This document shows, piece after piece, positions 10,532 through 21,689 of a stretch of DNA of 64,000 nt (position 1 is its first letter; every line of letters starts with the position of its first letter). Below the pieces are notes generated by a model that saw nothing but the letters and a program-made list of their open reading frames with translations, was not told the DNA's origin and did not search any database. The position numbers were made by a program, and so were the translations under genes. Origin of the DNA: Lepidostoma basale (Eukaryota > Arthropoda > Insecta > Trichoptera > Lepidostomatidae); contig JAHDVF020001225.1 of assembly GCA_022606425.2 (NCBI GenBank), positions 124,001 to 188,000 of the forward strand. The letters are read 5' to 3'.

Positions 10532-11240
10532 CGTTTTTTTTTTTTTTTTTTTATTTGATTTATTTTTTTAAAAACCCGATTGGGTTATATGGTTACATTT
10601 TTAGATCTTACAATTAATTATGTATTGTTTCAGATATTTTTTATATTGAGTTGAAGTGAGTTTCCTTGTGATTATGCTGGTCGCTCATTTTTTTGTAAAG
10701 GTAATTTCTTTTCTCTATTTTAATGTAAATATCCTTCGTCATCCAGCCCTCTTGAAGCGATGGAGTGTCCTTGTTCCTGCTCGTAGTGTGTCTCTTCAGT
10801 TCCTCCCTTATTATGTCTTGAAGCGCTTTGAAGGTTCCTGGTTCCTCTTTCTGTATTGTTTCTCCTAGGCTTTCTTTTAGTTTGTTGTAGTTAATTTTCT
10901 TTGTGGTAGATTGTTGATGTTTTATTCTCTGTCTGGGTATGGTTTTTAGTTCAATATTAATTCCTCTGTGATCGCTCAGTGGTGTGTCGAATAGTTCAAG
11001 TGTCGTTGAATCAGCTAATTCCTGGTTTGTCATTACATGGTCAATTATAGTATTTTTTCCTTTGTCATTTTTCCGTGTATAATCAATTTCTTTTATTGAG
11101 TTGATAAATCCAAGATTATTTTCTTTAATTGTATTAATATAGTCCTTTGTGAGTTTATCACTGGAAAGCAGGTTGAATTTAAGGTCCCCTATTATGATCT
11201 CACATTTTGCACTCCTCTGTTCTCCCGTTAACATTCATCC
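10532..11240 (-). mobile_element. LINE-C: endonuclease domain joined to 3' tail
   Basis: Minus-strand frame 10641-11234 (197 residues) carries the C-terminal part of an APE-type endonuclease: IIIGDLKFNLL near residue 14, IDHVMTNQEL, and the catalytic SDHRG motif. It then runs directly into the family's last C-terminal residues and a poly-A tail (poly-T at 10535-10552). The entire reverse transcriptase is missing, so this is an internally deleted copy. The tail matches 14812-15085. Confidence 0.8.
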
Positions 11241-11244
11241 CGTT

Positions 11245-11708
11245 AACAACAAACGTTAAGGTGCTATGTGTGGTCTATTCTGTTATATGGGTGTGAGTCA
11301 TGGACATTAAAAGTAAATACAATGAACCGGTTAGAGGCATTTGAAATGTGGCTTCACCGAAGGATTTTCAGGATGTCCATGGGGACAGACAGAGTGACGA
11401 ACACAGAAGTCCTGAATCGTGCAGGAGTAAATAGAAAGCTGCTGACATTGATCAATGTCCGCAAGATTTCATATCTGGGTCACGTTCTACGAGGAGAAAA
11501 ATATCGCATGCTGCATCTGATTTTGAAGGGAAAAGTGAAGGGCCGCAGGGGGGCAGGGAGAAGGCGGATCTCTTGGCTGCGCAATGTGAGGGAATGGACG
11601 GGAATCGGAACTGTGGAGGAGCTATTCGGGACAGCGCAGGATAGGGAAGAGTTTAATAGAGTGATCGCCAACGTCGGGGGAATCTGACAGGGTACTTTAA
11701 GAAGAAGA
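11245..11708 (+). mobile_element. LINE-B ORF2 C-terminus with GAA tail
   Basis: Frame 11268-11687 (139 residues): ILLYGCESWTLK, MNRLEAFEMWLHRRIFRM, TDRVTNTEVLNRA, SYLGHVLRGEKY, RRGAGRRRISWLRNVREW, and the stop, then ACTTTAAGAAGAAGAAG. Best LINE-B copy in the window. It lies head-to-head with LINE-C inside one TTAG-LINE. Confidence 0.85.
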
Positions 11709-11860
11709 AGAAGTCGGAAGAATCAATGTTCGTGTTATGACTCGCTGTATGAATGTGGAGGAAGCTAGAGAGGTGTGCGATGATAGAGTAGTGTGGCGAT
11801 CCATTCTCTCTGCCTACTCCTACGGGGAAACGGCGTGATGATTTGTTGTTGTTGCAATGT
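11709..11860 (+). mobile_element. TTAG-LINE, 3' part of the interrupted copy (GTT-type tail)
   Basis: Resumes with AGAAGTCGGA (11709-11718), the same ten bases that end the left part, and continues to CTCCTACGGGG, GGCGTGATG and a TTTGTTGTTGTTGC tail. The ten-base repeat is a target-site duplication of the inserted LINE pair. Confidence 0.8.
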
Positions 11861-12670
11861 TTTTCTTTTCTTTATCAAATGATAATTTTATTAGGCATTA
11901 TCAAATGACAAATTAATTATGCTAATTGATATTTTCATCAGAAAATTTTAGTGTTTATAAAAATGTAAGATGTATTGTAAATATTTTTTTTCTTACTATT
12001 GAGAATAAAAATCACAACTTCGCAGGCGGGAATTCTTTGTACGATATAATATTCAGGTAATTTTTTGCTACGTTATACGATATGACTTTTACTTAAAATT
12101 CATGTATACAGAAGATATAGAGATACGCCAGTAAAATCTTGAGTGGAATCGGGGTATAAAAAAACGTGTGTACCCATCATATGAGCACTCAAAAGGAGTA
12201 AAAAATACTTAAAGGCATTCTCAGTCGATTTGGTAAAGTATCGCATAAAGAAAAACCGACGTATCTGCCTATTCGTTTGAACATTTTCAATACAGCCTTT
12301 TTCAAAGCTTACGAAAAGATATCTCTATATCTAATGGGTTTGAAATATGGCCAATTGCAAAAACATATTAAAAAAACATGTTTTTTTTTGTTTGATTACA
12401 CGTGATTTTGAGAATGAAATGATGGAACATAAAATTCATTAAGATTCATAGAAAATTCCGTACGTTCAATGAATCGTTGAAATATTACGATTCTGTTTGG
12501 AATTTAAGGAATTTATTAGAAGAGTAACAAAGTAAGAACGCTCAATTTGTTTATAATTATTTTTATTATATTATACACAATAACCTCGCAAGCAGCAGTG
12601 AATGCAAGAAAAGTATAAATATATAACTTTTAATGCAAAAACTTTGTTTTTATATCACAATTGTATTTAT
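11861..12670. other. No recognised feature
   Basis: AT-rich. No frame with known motifs. The piece 12120-12300 has a more even composition but no family I recognise. Confidence 0.4.
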
Positions 12671-12675
12671 TTTAC

Positions 12676-12716
12676 GACAGCTGTTTCATCAACCAATGTT
12701 GACATCATCAGGTGTT
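12676..12716 (-). ncRNA. Hammerhead-like module, family 3
   Basis: Minus strand: AACAC, CTGATGA, T, stem II GTCAAC-ATTG-GTTGAT, GAAA, then palindrome ACAGCTGT, C and GT. The canonical CUGAUGA core is intact. Stem II closes with six pairs, one a G-U wobble. Proximal stem I is only AC/GT. Confidence 0.6.
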
Positions 12717-12795
12717 ACAAAAATATATCAAATGTCAAATTTTCGTGAGTATCATAGTGTTTCGGCCAAAACAATGGACTATTTAAAAGTATAAA

Positions 12796-13110
12796 TAATT
12801 ATGAAAGGATCGATGCGTTCGTTCGGACATATGGAGCGCATGGATGGAGAAAGAATGGTTAAGAAAGTATACGTTAATGATGTAAATGGAGTACGGAGTC
12901 GAGGCAATCCGAGGAAAACATGGCATGGCCAAATTAATTAAATTTTAAAGGTTGGTCATGTTAGAAGTCGGAAGAATCGACGTGCGTGTATGACTCGCTG
13001 TATGAATGTGGAGGAAGCTAGAGAGGGGTGTCAAGATAGAGTAGTGTGGCGGTCCATTCTCTCTGCCTACCCCTACGGGGAAACGGCGTGATGGTTAGTT
13101 AATTATAAAT
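12796..13110 (+). mobile_element. TTAG-LINE 3' end
   Basis: Reads MERMDGERMVKKVYVNDVNG, a one-base-altered GRPRKTWH block, and the CCCCTACGGGG hairpin, then GGTTAGTTAATT. A short distance downstream of the family 3 module. Confidence 0.75.
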
Positions 13111-13925
13111 CATTTTGAAAATAGACGAACACTTAACGAAAAGATGTTTCTTCATAAAATTATTTACTTTAAATTGATAACTTCGAACTTTTTTGCAAAT
13201 TTACACTCAATACCCTATGTCTCGCACAAGACACTTTTTCAACTTCCTGCTTATCGCGCTAACTACGCTCAAAGCGCTGCTTCCAATGTACCGTATTTTA
13301 ATAAATCTCATCAATACCTATTATTTATCAATATTTACCAACTGCGTTAAATATATAAACAAAAAGTTATTAAAAATAATTTTATAGGTATAATTATTGA
13401 CATTAAGAACAACCAATTGCTAATGAATAGGTTGGAAAAAATAGATTTAAAGTATGCACTTTTTTAATCTGAAAATAAATCTTTTTATTTATGAATGATA
13501 CATAATAATGAATAATGTATTATAAATATGCAAAAAAACGCGTAAACATATCAAATTGATTTCGAGTATGAAACATTAAATATTCAAGTAGACTTAAAAC
13601 ATATACACATCTCGTTTAAAATCATCATTAGCCTTGAAATTTGCTTCATTTGTACAATATATTTTTAAAATCAAACACATGAGGCTGTGAAACAGTTAAT
13701 TAAATATTAAATGAAAAACTATTATATATTGTATAATAACAGACATGACTCTATGCGACAGAATGAGAAACACGACCACCAGAAAGATGTGTGATATCCA
13801 TCTATTTTGCCGTTGAAATGAATACAGATTATATTTCCGCATTACCTATTTCAAAGTTGTAGTTCCAAATTATATCGAATAGAAATGAAATTATATATCG
13901 TTTTACTTACGTATTATTTTAGGTT
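13111..13925. other. No recognised feature
   Basis: AT-rich DNA; the frames at 13144-13387 overlap in different phases and show no motif. Nothing further seen. Confidence 0.45.
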
Positions 13926-14165
13926 ATGTTATGACTCTACATGGAAAAACGTTAAATTCCAAGTAACAATACACAAGAGACAGAAAAGAAGGTATTGGAG
14001 GGACCATGTAGAAAGAATGGACACCCATAGACAACCACACCTTTAAATACATGGAAAACCAGAGGGAAGAAGAATGCATGGAAGACTCTACCAAGAGATG
14101 GAGAGACAGCTGGGAATCCACGTCGCAAGAAGCAGCAAACTCTGCAGAAACAGGCCCTAGCTGCT
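13926..14165 (+). mobile_element. LINE ORF2 C-terminal relic
   Basis: Reads RRYWRDHVERMDTHRQPHL, then a G-R-R-M-H-G-R block and ESTSQEAANSAETGP. This matches the H-V-x-R-M ... S-W-x-S-x-S-Q-E ending of an insect LINE (compare LINE-K at 18380). Frame is broken. Confidence 0.6.
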
Positions 14166-14274
14166 TCTAACCAGTTTTTATTTATTTTTTAATTTAATTT
14201 ATTAAAAAAAAAACCCGGTTAATTTATTAAAAATTTATTAAAATTTAATTTATTAAAAAGTTGTCATCGCAAAC

Positions 14275-14811
14275 AAAAACCTATCCAAAAAAGCTAGAAT
14301 GGCAGTGCACAATGGTGTTCTTCTACCGACCCTTATTTATGGAAGCGAAGCACGGAACTGGCAAAGGAAGGATGAAAGTAGAATAAATGCAGTAGAAATG
14401 AGATCTCTTAGACGAATGTGTAGATACTATGTGTATGATAGAGTGTCGAATGAAAATATAAGAAGTGAATGCGGTGCGAATGATGGTGTCATGAACAAAA
14501 TAATGAAAGGATCATTAAGATGGTTTGAACATATGGAAAGAATGAATGAAGAAAGAATGGTAAAAAAATTATATGTTAATGATGTAAATGGAACCAGAAA
14601 TAGAGGAAGACCGAGGAAAACGTGTCACGATCAAATAAATCAAATATTGAATATCGGCCATGTGAGGAGTCAGAGAAATCGACGCGCGTGCATGACACGA
14701 TGTATGAATGTTGAGGAAGCGAGAGAAGTATGTCAGGAAAGAAAGGTGTGGCAGTCCATTCTTTCTGCCTACCCCTTCGGGGAGACGGCGTGATGGTTAG
14801 TTAGTTAGTTA
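14275..14811 (+). mobile_element. TTAG-LINE, long intact C-terminal frame
   Basis: Frame 14299-14793 (164 residues) is one of the two best TTAG-LINE copies: LIYGSEARNW, INAVEMRSLRRMC, YDRVSNENIRSECG, KGSLRWFEHMERM, KKLYVNDVNGTRNRGRPRKT, ARE-VCQER and the closing SAYPFGETA. The CCCCTTCGGGG hairpin lies within the last codons and the TTAG tail follows the stop. Confidence 0.85.
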
Positions 14812-15085
14812 AAAAAAAACAGTTGGGTTATTTGGATACATTTTTAGATCTTACTTTTAATTATGTAATGTTTCATGTATATTTTAAATTGAGTTGTAGT
14901 GAGACTCTTTGTGTCTTTTGGTAGTTTATTGTAAAGTTTAAGTCCATTGTTCAATATCCTTGATTGTCCTGTCTTAGTTCGTGCATTCGGTAAGTGATAT
15001 CTGTCACAGTTGGTCCAGTGTCTGTGTATGTCAGAATTTTTAGTTAATGTGTAGCTGCTGTCTGTTGTCTCTTCCACGGCTTAAG
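14812..15085 (-). mobile_element. LINE-C C-terminus and poly-A tail
   Basis: Minus frame 14844-15077: RYHLPNARTKTGQSRILNNG, then LKLYNKLPKDTKSL and FKIYMKHYI, the usual last residues of this LINE, followed by a short A-tract at the tail of the preceding TTAG-LINE. It abuts that LINE tail-to-tail. Confidence 0.7.
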
Positions 15086-15901
15086 AAGAATTAGAAGACA
15101 TGACTCAACTTAAATATCCTTCGTTTTACAGTTAACTAATATAAGAAAATTTACGCCAGAGAATATTTACTGTACATGTATGTAGGTGTAAAATGTGACC
15201 AGTTTTCATATGAATGAATAATAATGACACATCGTTAGAACAATATTTGAATTTATTCAAATAAAGAAACGCGAGAATCATCTTAATCTGACGTCTAGAG
15301 ATTCTTCATTATTTCAATGATAAGTAATTCTATTATTTAAATTTAAAAAAAAAATCGTTTTGTGGAAGTTATTAATATGCATTTAGCCTTTTATGGTCAT
15401 GATAAATTTCATTTTAATTCACATCATTATTGCCCTGTTATTTTTTTAGAATTCGTTGGCCATTGATATTTCCTGAGTTAACCAAAACCTTTAACGCCCA
15501 TAAAATATTCAGAGATAATATACTTCTTTGTTAAAATAAAAATACGTTTTTCTAATTAATTGTAACACTGTTTTCTAAAATCAATTATTGAAAACAAAAA
15601 ACTCAAACTCATAATAATTAACACCCAACTATTCTATTAAAAATGCTATACTTCATTTATAATCTATTAAAAATGTACTTCATTTATTTGTTAAAGACGA
15701 AATAATTTCCGATTTAGAGTAATGGTAAAAATTAAGCCTAAGACGAGTTAAGACTGTTATCACTAGATTCTTTTTGAACTTTTAAGCCAGTAAAGTTAGC
15801 TAATTATCAAATAAATCCTTCTGCATTTTCGTTCATAAGGTTAAAGTCTTTTCTTTTTAGACATCTATATCGTTTATACGATTAAATCACGTCAAAATAA
15901 G
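15086..15901. other. No recognised feature
   Basis: AT-rich spacer without coding features. Its last bases supply the left copy of the target-site duplication described for 15926-16471. Confidence 0.45.
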
Positions 15902-15925
15902 AATAAAACAAATATAGGAACCACG

Positions 15926-16471
15926 GACTCCACAACGGAGTTCTAGTGCCAACCCTCATGTATGGATGTGAAACTTGGAGCTGGCAAAAGAAGGTTGAAA
16001 GCAGGATAAACGCCATAGAAATGAGATCACTAAGAAGAATGTGCGGGAAAACGTTGTATGATAGAAAACCGAACGATGAAATAAAAGAGAAATGTAAGGC
16101 AGATGACTGCATCATGGATAAAATTAATAAAGGATCCTTGAGATGGTTTGGACATATTAAACGAATGGATGAGAGAATAATGGTTAAATAGTTGTACACA
16201 AGCAGCGCTAGTGGAGAAAGAAGCCAAGAACGACCGATGAAAACATGAAATGATCAAATTAATCAATTACTAAAAGGCGGCCACATTCGAAGTCGGAATA
16301 ATCGACGTGCGTGCATGGTACGATGTATGAATGTAGAGGAAGCCCGAGTGGTATGCCAGAAGAGAGCATTGTGGCGATCCATCTTCTCTGCCTACCCCTC
16401 CGGAGAAATGGCGTGATGGTTAGTTAGTTTCTGTTATGATGTAATGAACGATTCAACAAAATAATAATAAT
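15926..16471 (+). mobile_element. TTAG-LINE insertion with 24-bp target-site duplication
   Basis: Frame 15946-16191 reads PTLMYGCETWSWQ, INAIEMRSLRRMC and GSLRWFGHIKRMD, and the rest is frameshifted to the TTAG tail at about 16420. The 24 bases at 15902-15925 and 16472-16495 are identical (both start AATAAAACAA and end GGAACCACG), which marks both ends of a 5'-truncated insertion. About 45 bp, ending in ATAATAATAA, lies between the GTTAGTTAG tail and the right repeat. Confidence 0.85.
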
Positions 16472-16495
16472 AATAAAACAAATATAGGAACCACG

Positions 16496-16855
16496 AATGT
16501 CTTAGACAAAATAAGTAAATATATATAAAACTGAAGATAGGTAAACAAAAATATGACAAGTAAGACTTCTAATATTACGTTTTTTACCAGACATGAGTAA
16601 TTCATAAACGAGTGTTATCAGTTTCGCAAATATTGTATGAACAGATGATTCGTACCTAAATTTCTTATCTAGGAGTTCATCGCTATGCCCACTGGACCGT
16701 AAACTTGGATATTATATAACTACGAAGAAATATACTAGTACCAATATATAACACAGTACTTAACTTACAAGATATGATAACTGACAACCATTGGATTCGA
16801 ATGAAAAATTACATTAATTTAACAGTAATACTTAAGAAAGTACAGAACAGTAAGC
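16496..16855. other. No recognised feature
   Basis: AT-rich spacer with no coding potential seen. Confidence 0.45.
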
Positions 16856-17366
16856 GAAAATGTCCGTTCACAATGGAGTTCTGGTCCCAACTCTTATGTA
16901 TGGAAGCGAAGCATGGAACTGGCAGAAGAAAGACGACAGCAGAATAAATGCGGTAGAGATGAGGTCCCTAAGACGTATGTGTGGTAAAACGATGTACGAC
17001 AGAATCTCAAATGCTGATTATAAGGAAAGAATGTAGAACGAAAGAAGGTATTATGAACAAAATTATGAAAGGGTCATATGGAGCGCATGGGTGAAGTAAG
17101 AATTGTTAAAAAAGTATACGTTAACGATGTAAGTGGAGTAAGGAGTCAAGGTAGACCGAGGAAAACTTGGCATGACCAAATTAATCAAATATTAAAGGTT
17201 GGTCATGTTGGAAGCCGGAAAAATCGACGTGCGTGTATGACTCGAAGTCTGAATGTGGAGGAAGCTATAGAGGTATGTCAGGATAGAGTAGTGTGGCGGT
17301 CCATTATCTTTGGCTACTCCTGCGGGGAAACGGCGTGATGGTTTGTTGTTGTTGTTGTTGTTGCAG
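16856..17366 (+). mobile_element. TTAG-LINE with GTT-type tail
   Basis: Readable: PTLMYGSEAWNWQ, INAVEMRSLRRMC, then a small deletion in the RWFGHMERM block, KKVYVNDVSGVRSQGRPRKT and GYSCGETA. The tail is TTTGTTGTTGTTGTTGTTGC rather than TTAG units. The hairpin loop is TGCG. Confidence 0.8.
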
Positions 17367-17934
17367 AAATACTTTGGTTTTTTGTATTTTTATCATGTTT
17401 CTTGAGTGGTGAATTCGTGATTCTGATTGTATTATGTCTATTAATTTCACGCTCAATTGATCATTCTTTTAATTGAATACGGATTTTTATATATTAATTG
17501 GACGAGTGACAAACGCCTGATAGTCATGTCTGTTGACAAGCTAGTGAACTGATGCAATTAAAACCCCTCTAATATCATATATTAAAATAAAATACATTTA
17601 TAGTTTTCTGAAATATTTCAAAATATACATTATTTCAGTGTCTTAAAATGGACAAGTGATCCATCTCAAAAGATAACAGGATTCCACCTGAAGTTATTCA
17701 TGACAGAGAGTCCAAGTAAAAAACCGACCAAAGGTAATTGGGATTAAGATCAAGAAAAATCAGAATATATAATATAATATTTCCATATCTATCTAGTTCA
17801 CCATCTGTAAGCATTTCGACCGGTACATTCAAGAATGTTTCGGAGAAATCAGATCTCTCTATAAGGATATAATAAGGGAAATGTCTTCTTCTTTTGATTG
17901 TAGATATCAACTTTCTTCCTGTGATGAAGACGAT
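17367..17934. other. No recognised feature
   Basis: AT-rich, then mixed composition from about 17640. A minus frame at 17698-17949 has no known motif. It may be an older LINE segment upstream of 17935. Confidence 0.35.
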
Positions 17935-18262
17935 CAGCCTTCTCTCCATCTCTTTGGTGTTGGTCCTACGGTCGTCAACGGCCTAATGGAGTCTCGTGCA
18001 TCACGATCTTAGAAATTCTTGCTGGATTCATTCATTTCTTCATGAGGCCCCTCCAGAGTCGTTTTTTCTGTCTATTCCATCTCACTGTGTCTCCAATTTT
18101 GCAGGATTTGCGAATTTCTTCATTGGGTATCTTATCTCTAAGGGTTCTCCACACAATAAAACGCACTGTTCTCATTTCGCTACTCTTAAGAGATGTTTGG
18201 TTTTGACAGTGTCTGCTCTTGCTTCGATTCCGTAAGTCATTATGGGACTGATGCATGTTTTA
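17935..18262 (-). mobile_element. LINE-K ORF2 C-terminal relic
   Basis: On the minus strand it reads GIEARADTVKTK-like sequence, EMRTVRFIVWRTLRDKIPNE and EEIRKSCKIGDTVRWNRQKK, the LINE-K order seen at 18870-19640. Frameshifted. Confidence 0.65.
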
Positions 18263-18379
18263 TAAATTCTTATTTTGCGGGAAAGGAAATATGTGAGGTA
18301 AAAATTAAGTTAGGTGGGAAAGCCAAAGGAGGAAACATTAGTATGCCCACGTGAGAATAATAGATCCATGTAGACTCCC

Positions 18380-18690
18380 TCACATTGTGTTCTATGACCA
18401 ACTCCAATAGTTTTGAGAACTTCTGAAATGAAGACACTGAGGACGATAGCAGGCAAGACACCGAGAGATCGCGTGAGGACCACAAGAATAAAAGAGATAT
18501 GTGAGGTTGAGGATATTATAAGATGGAGCGGACAGCGAAAAGGGACTGGTATGGTCATGCTCAAATAATGGACAACACCAAACTCCCCTATATTGCATTG
18601 CATAATCAGCTTCATGGGACTCGTCCTCGTGGAAGACCTCCTAAAAGATGGAAGGACAGCTGGGAGTCTTCCTCACAGGAGGAGTAACAC
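18380..18690 (+). mobile_element. LINE-K relic
   Basis: Plus strand: EMKTLRTIAGKTPRDRVR, IKEICEVEDIIRW, then in another frame DWYGHAQIM, GTRPRGRPPKRWKDSW and ESSSQEE. It is a C-terminus with at least two frameshifts. Confidence 0.7.
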
Positions 18691-18719
18691 TTTGGAGAAC
18701 AGACCACATAGGTCTACAA

Positions 18720-18868
18720 TACAAACTTTTAATTCTGGAGTCTTCCTAATGACGAACCATCTCTCATGCGTTTCTGGTAGTATACTATACACAATATATT
18801 TAGATGTTGTGTTCTTAATAGATGCCTTAAAAATTAATGTCTATTGATGAAATAAACTGATTTGATTT
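18720..18868 (+). mobile_element. TTGAT-LINE 3' tail
   Basis: Contains the LESS-stop region (CTGGAGTCTTCCTAATG), GAACCATCTCTCATGCGTTT, and ends in CTGATTTGATTTGATTTG. Only about 150 bp of the 3' end. Confidence 0.75.
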
Positions 18869-18869
18869 G

Positions 18870-19640
18870 ATTTGTGGCCGAAAATATGGCCGAGAATGTG
18901 GCTGAAAATGAAAGCGACTTACAAGCAATGCTCTCAAAGTTTGATGAATCCTGCTTAAAATACAACATGATCATATCCATCCCAAAAACGAAGTGTATGA
19001 CATTCTCAAGAAATCAACTGAGATGCGAAGTCTCCGTACGCCAGGAGGAAATTGAACAGGTGGACCTATTCAGATATCTCGGAAGAGAAGTAACCAGCTC
19101 TAATGACTTCCCCAGAGAAGTAAGGTCACAGGTGGATAGAGCTGCAGCGGTTGCAGGCTGCCTGAAAGATGTCACATGGAGAAACAAGGACATGAAGACT
19201 GACAGCAAGGTACGCATCCATGAGACCTGTGTGCAACCAATCCTCATATATGGAATTGAATCGAGGGCAGACACTGTCAAGACAAAGAGCATGCTCAGGA
19301 CAACCGAGATGAAAACACTCCGCGCTATAGCTGGCAAGACCCTACGTGATCGAGTTAGGAATACAGCAATCTGAGAAATCTGCGAGGTCGAAGATGTGGT
19401 CAGATGGGGACGTCAAAGACGGCGATACTGGTATCAACACGTAGAAAGGAAATTATTATTGCTCTCCGTGGAACGCCAAACGGACAACGCCGACCAGGAA
19501 GACCCCCGAAACGATGGAGAGAAAGCTGGAGTTCAGCATCTCAAGAGGACCCGCCTGAAATTACATACTCCTGAGTCTACCAAAAGTGAAGAAGAAGAAG
19601 AAGATTTGATTTGACAACAAGGAAGAAGAAGAAGAAGAAG
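18870..19640 (+). mobile_element. LINE-K reverse-transcriptase C-terminal part
   Basis: Frame 18874-19374 (166 residues) starts just after the catalytic loop: ESDLQAMLSKFDESCLKYNM, IPKTKCMTFSR, VDLFRYLGREVTSS, then LIYGIESRADTVK and MKTLRAIAGKTLRDRVRN. It continues in a second frame with EDVVRWGRQRRRYWYQHVER. The tail region carries GAAGAAGAAG and TTTGATTTGAC. Compare 54331 for the matching YADD-containing part. Confidence 0.75.
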
Positions 19641-19883
19641 ATATTATTAAAAACATATATTTTTAAATTTTTTCATAAAGCCAGCTAGAGGGTTCCACAT
19701 ACGTGACAATTTTTTGCATTTCAAGGTTGCACGAGCGCAAAAAGTAAAGAAATTGGTCCTTTGTTATGAATAAATATTGCTGGCTAATCAAACCTGAACG
19801 CTATTACCATCGCGGAAAAATTGATCAGCGCCGTTCGAATTCCAACATCAGATTGTTTTGCATATCTGCACGGTCTGTCTCCA

Positions 19884-19890
19884 TATAAAA
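19884..19890 (+). promoter_or_regulatory. TATA box of the secreted-peptide gene
   Basis: TATAAAA lies 76 bases before the start codon at 19966, with an arthropod initiator-like TCATTT at 19903 and a short 5' leader. Position and spacing fit a compact, TATA-driven neuropeptide or hormone gene. Transcription start is not proven. Confidence 0.5.
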
Positions 19891-19965
19891 ACGGTTTTCG
19901 GCTCATTTCTTCTCGTTATCGATTGACAGTTGTCGCGAACATTGTGTGCCAAGAGGGTTTCCAAA

Positions 19966-19980
19966 ATGAAAGTTTTATTT
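19966..19980 (+). CDS. Insulin/relaxin-like prepropeptide, coding exon 1
   Basis: Five codons, M-K-V-L-F, ending exactly at a strong donor GTGAGT (19981). The start context is CCAAAATGA. This is the beginning of a signal peptide continued in exon 2. Intron 1 is phase 0 and 12,139 bp long. Such a tiny first coding exon is missed by open-frame scans. It is supported by the TATA box upstream and by how well the joined reading makes a hydrophobic leader. Confidence 0.6.
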
Positions 19981-20974
19981 GTGAGTAATTCTCTTCTTTA
20001 CGTTTGGTGAAATTTTGTATTACTTTGTGACGTTTGGTGAAATTTGCATTTTTATGTGATTTAAACTACTATAAAAATATTATTTAATTAAGAATGGCTT
20101 TTTTCGTTTTACAAAGCAGTGTTTAGTAGTGACAGATGTGTTAATTTTTATTTACGTTGATATATTTTCAATATTATATCACATTGAACGTGCAGCTCTT
20201 GTTTAAATTTAATTTTTTTAATTGGTTGATTATTTTTTTAAATTTTTACTTCAATTTCTTAATGCCCCTTTAGGGTAATTTAATTTAAAACATGCACACT
20301 TAATAATTAATCATTTATCAATTAGGACCATAAAATACAGCGTTTTAAGTAATTTTTGATATAATTTTTTTTTAAATTAGGGAATTTCTATAAATATTTT
20401 ATTTTTATTTTTTAATGCTTTAGGTTGTGTTTCAGATGTGCTTAAGATTAGAATTGTGAAATAAGTGTGCATTTAAAAAAATATTTACGTATTATTCAGA
20501 TCAACAATCATTATTTAATGTGAATTATATATAATCAATTTAACAATATTTATAATTTTGTAACAACACTTTGTTTATAATAAAAATTAAATTAAAAATT
20601 AAAACATATCTGTATCGGGGCACAGAAGCCATTCATAGGTGTAGTTATATGTTATATATACAAAATAAACTTAATTTTTTTATTGATATTTGTGGTCAGT
20701 TTAGGATGACGTTAAAAAAAAAATTTTAGAACGTTTTATGAATATATTTTAATAAATATTTTGAAGAAATTCGAAACAATATTTTGAGTTCTTATTGGGG
20801 TCCAGGTATTAATTTTGCGACAAAGAAAGTAAATGATAGATTTTTCTTGAATTTAAATTTATTAGATTTTAATTAATTTTAATTGTTTTTTTTAATTTCT
20901 GAAATATCAATGCATTTACATCAACTTTGTTGAACGAACGATCGTTTATAGGTATAATGACTCTATAATGAATC

Positions 20975-21155
20975 TATAATGTCGGCCATGTGAGGAGTCA
21001 GAGAAATCGACGCGCGTGCATGACACGATGTATGAATGTTGAGGAAGCGAGAGAAATGTAAGGAAAGAAAAGTGTAGCAGTCCATTCTTTCTGCCTACCC
21101 CTTCGGGGAGATGGCGTGATGGTTAGTTAGTTAATTAGTTAGTTAGTTAGTTATA
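20975..21155 (+). mobile_element. TTAG-LINE 3' end
   Basis: About 180 bp: GTCGGCCATGTGAGGAGTCA, AATCGACGCGCGTGCATGAC, CCCCTTCGGGG and a long GTTAGTTAGTTAATTAGTTA tail. 5'-truncated, inside intron 1. Confidence 0.8.
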
Positions 21156-21284
21156 ACTCTATTTTAGTAAAATGTCTAAAATGTGTAGAATTTCTATTTT
21201 TTGTTTTATGTTGTCTGGTCTGTAAAAAGAAATACATTTAAAATGTGGTTTATAAAATAAAAAAATGATGATTATTTTGGTGAA

Positions 21285-21410
21285 ACACGCCGTTCTAGTG
21301 AAATATAATAACACTTCTAGAAACGAGACGTTTTCTTTCGGTTAATAATTAAATATGAAGTTTTACACCATTGCACAAGAAATGGTCAATATATGGTAAT
21401 ACAGGACCAT
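21285..21410 (+). repeat. H repeat fragment
   Basis: Carries GAAACACGCCGTTCTAG, CTTCTAGAAACGAGACGTTT and TTTTACACCATTGCACAAGA, the order of the H repeat array at 35410-36230. Confidence 0.55.
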
Positions 21411-21689
21411 ATTTACTATTCATGTTGATTGTTTTTCTTGTTGTTATGAATCAAAGACGAACAGTTGTACTAGAGTAGTAATTAAGCTTGTTTAACTCAT
21501 TAATTAGCTCACGCAGTACTACCGCATGACTGTCCTAGTTAGATAAAATTAGGTAGATTGAAACATTAATTTACCAGTACGCGATTATGCGATCACGCAA
21601 CTTGTCAATGTGGACATCACAAAACGGCCTATGACATAGTTAATAACAAAATGACCAAAATAAAATATTTAAAAAAATATATTTTATCA

